From contig CAWIHB010000022.1 of NCBI GenBank assembly GCA_963835775.1, forward strand, positions 38,174-102,173: a stretch of 64,000 bases of DNA, in the 5' to 3' direction. Source of the stretch: Palsa-504 sp963835775 (GTDB lineage: Bacteria > Actinomycetota > Actinomycetes > Streptosporangiales > Streptosporangiaceae). Under the pieces are notes generated by a model. It did no database searches. It worked only from the letters and a program-made list of their open reading frames with translations, and was not told where the DNA came from. Shown here piece after piece: positions 63,949 to 64,000 of the stretch; position 1 is the stretch's first letter, and each line of letters starts with the position of its first letter. Position numbers and translations under genes: made by a program.

Positions 63949-64000
63949 GTGAGGGTGAACCTGCTGGGGCCGGTGCGGGTCGATCGGGCGGAGGGAGGCG
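63949..64000 (+). CDS. SARP/AfsR-type regulator, first codons only (runs off the window)
   Basis: GTG 63949 begins VRVNLLGPVRVDRAEGG, matching the opening strand of BTAD/SARP-type regulators (x-F-x-LLGPV/L-x-V). It has no Shine-Dalgarno site, so it could be leaderless. Only 17 codons are in the window. Divergent from the DUF4242 gene. Confidence 0.6.
   Translation, partial: MRVNLLGPVRVDRAEGG

Overview
The window is high-GC DNA with GTG/ATG starts, ATGA/GTGA stop-start overlaps, dense divergent and convergent genes, and families typical of actinomycetes: DUF6247, DUF1707, DUF3533-like membrane proteins, DUF574-type methyltransferase, DUF222, PucR/RsbRD-N, WYL, SARP and F420/LLM enzymes. It looks like chromosomal accessory DNA from a large-genome actinobacterium. 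I see no rRNA, tRNA, CRISPR array, integrase or intact transposase.

0-13 kb: a DUF6247/RelE-like pair at the left edge, a DUF3533-like membrane protein, two abutting gene remnants, then an aromatic-ring catabolic island (2.4-8.6 kb). The island holds a ring-cleavage (VOC) plus fumarylacetoacetate-hydrolase fusion, an internally deleted acetoacetyl-CoA synthetase, an LLM flavin oxidoreductase, an FCD-GntR regulator and a chimeric flavoprotein hydroxylase. Two of its promoters share one operator with identical geometry. An MFS stub, two truncated LuxR regulators fused at a junction and an MDR oxidoreductase follow.

13-33 kb: TetR with a divergent FMN-reductase/AlkA chimera; a PucR regulator; a zincin-like protein; SecY and sigma-factor stubs; methyltransferase; cold shock protein; slipin; a two-component system divergent from a lipoprotein, adaptor, ABC ATPase and permease export operon; HAD and APH genes; a PadR regulator divergent from an MFS exporter with a clear inverted operator; a WYL regulator divergent from a VOC protein.

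33-47 kb: a DUF1707 membrane protein, a degenerate M23-like protein with an Ala-Ser-Pro repeat, an NMT1-like binding protein, a decayed permease, a broken dehydrogenase joined to a GNAT, an ATP-dependent DNA ligase, TetR plus DUF3533-like membrane protein with a perfect operator, GNAT, DUF4139 (MuiA-like) and an MBL-fold hydrolase.

47-52 kb is the most interesting part. A NUDIX hydrolase and a nested long hairpin precede a tight four-gene operon: NrtR-type NUDIX regulator, J-domain fused to a pseudokinase-like domain, vWA protein, and a divergent adenylosuccinate-synthetase paralogue with altered substrate loops. I infer an undescribed purine-nucleotide or NAD-linked stress or defence system.

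52-64 kb: a frameshifted membrane protein, a PadR-like gene, a SNF2-type helicase overlapping a zinc-ribbon partner, a decayed pRiA4 ORF-3 family gene, a Uma2 nuclease, an antitoxin/VapC pair, VOC, a secreted-repeat protein, DUF4242 and the start of a SARP regulator.

A theme of the whole window is gene decay. More than a dozen loci are joined mid-gene to another gene or to an internally deleted copy of themselves, often in frame. A few more carry point frameshifts or a nonsense codon.
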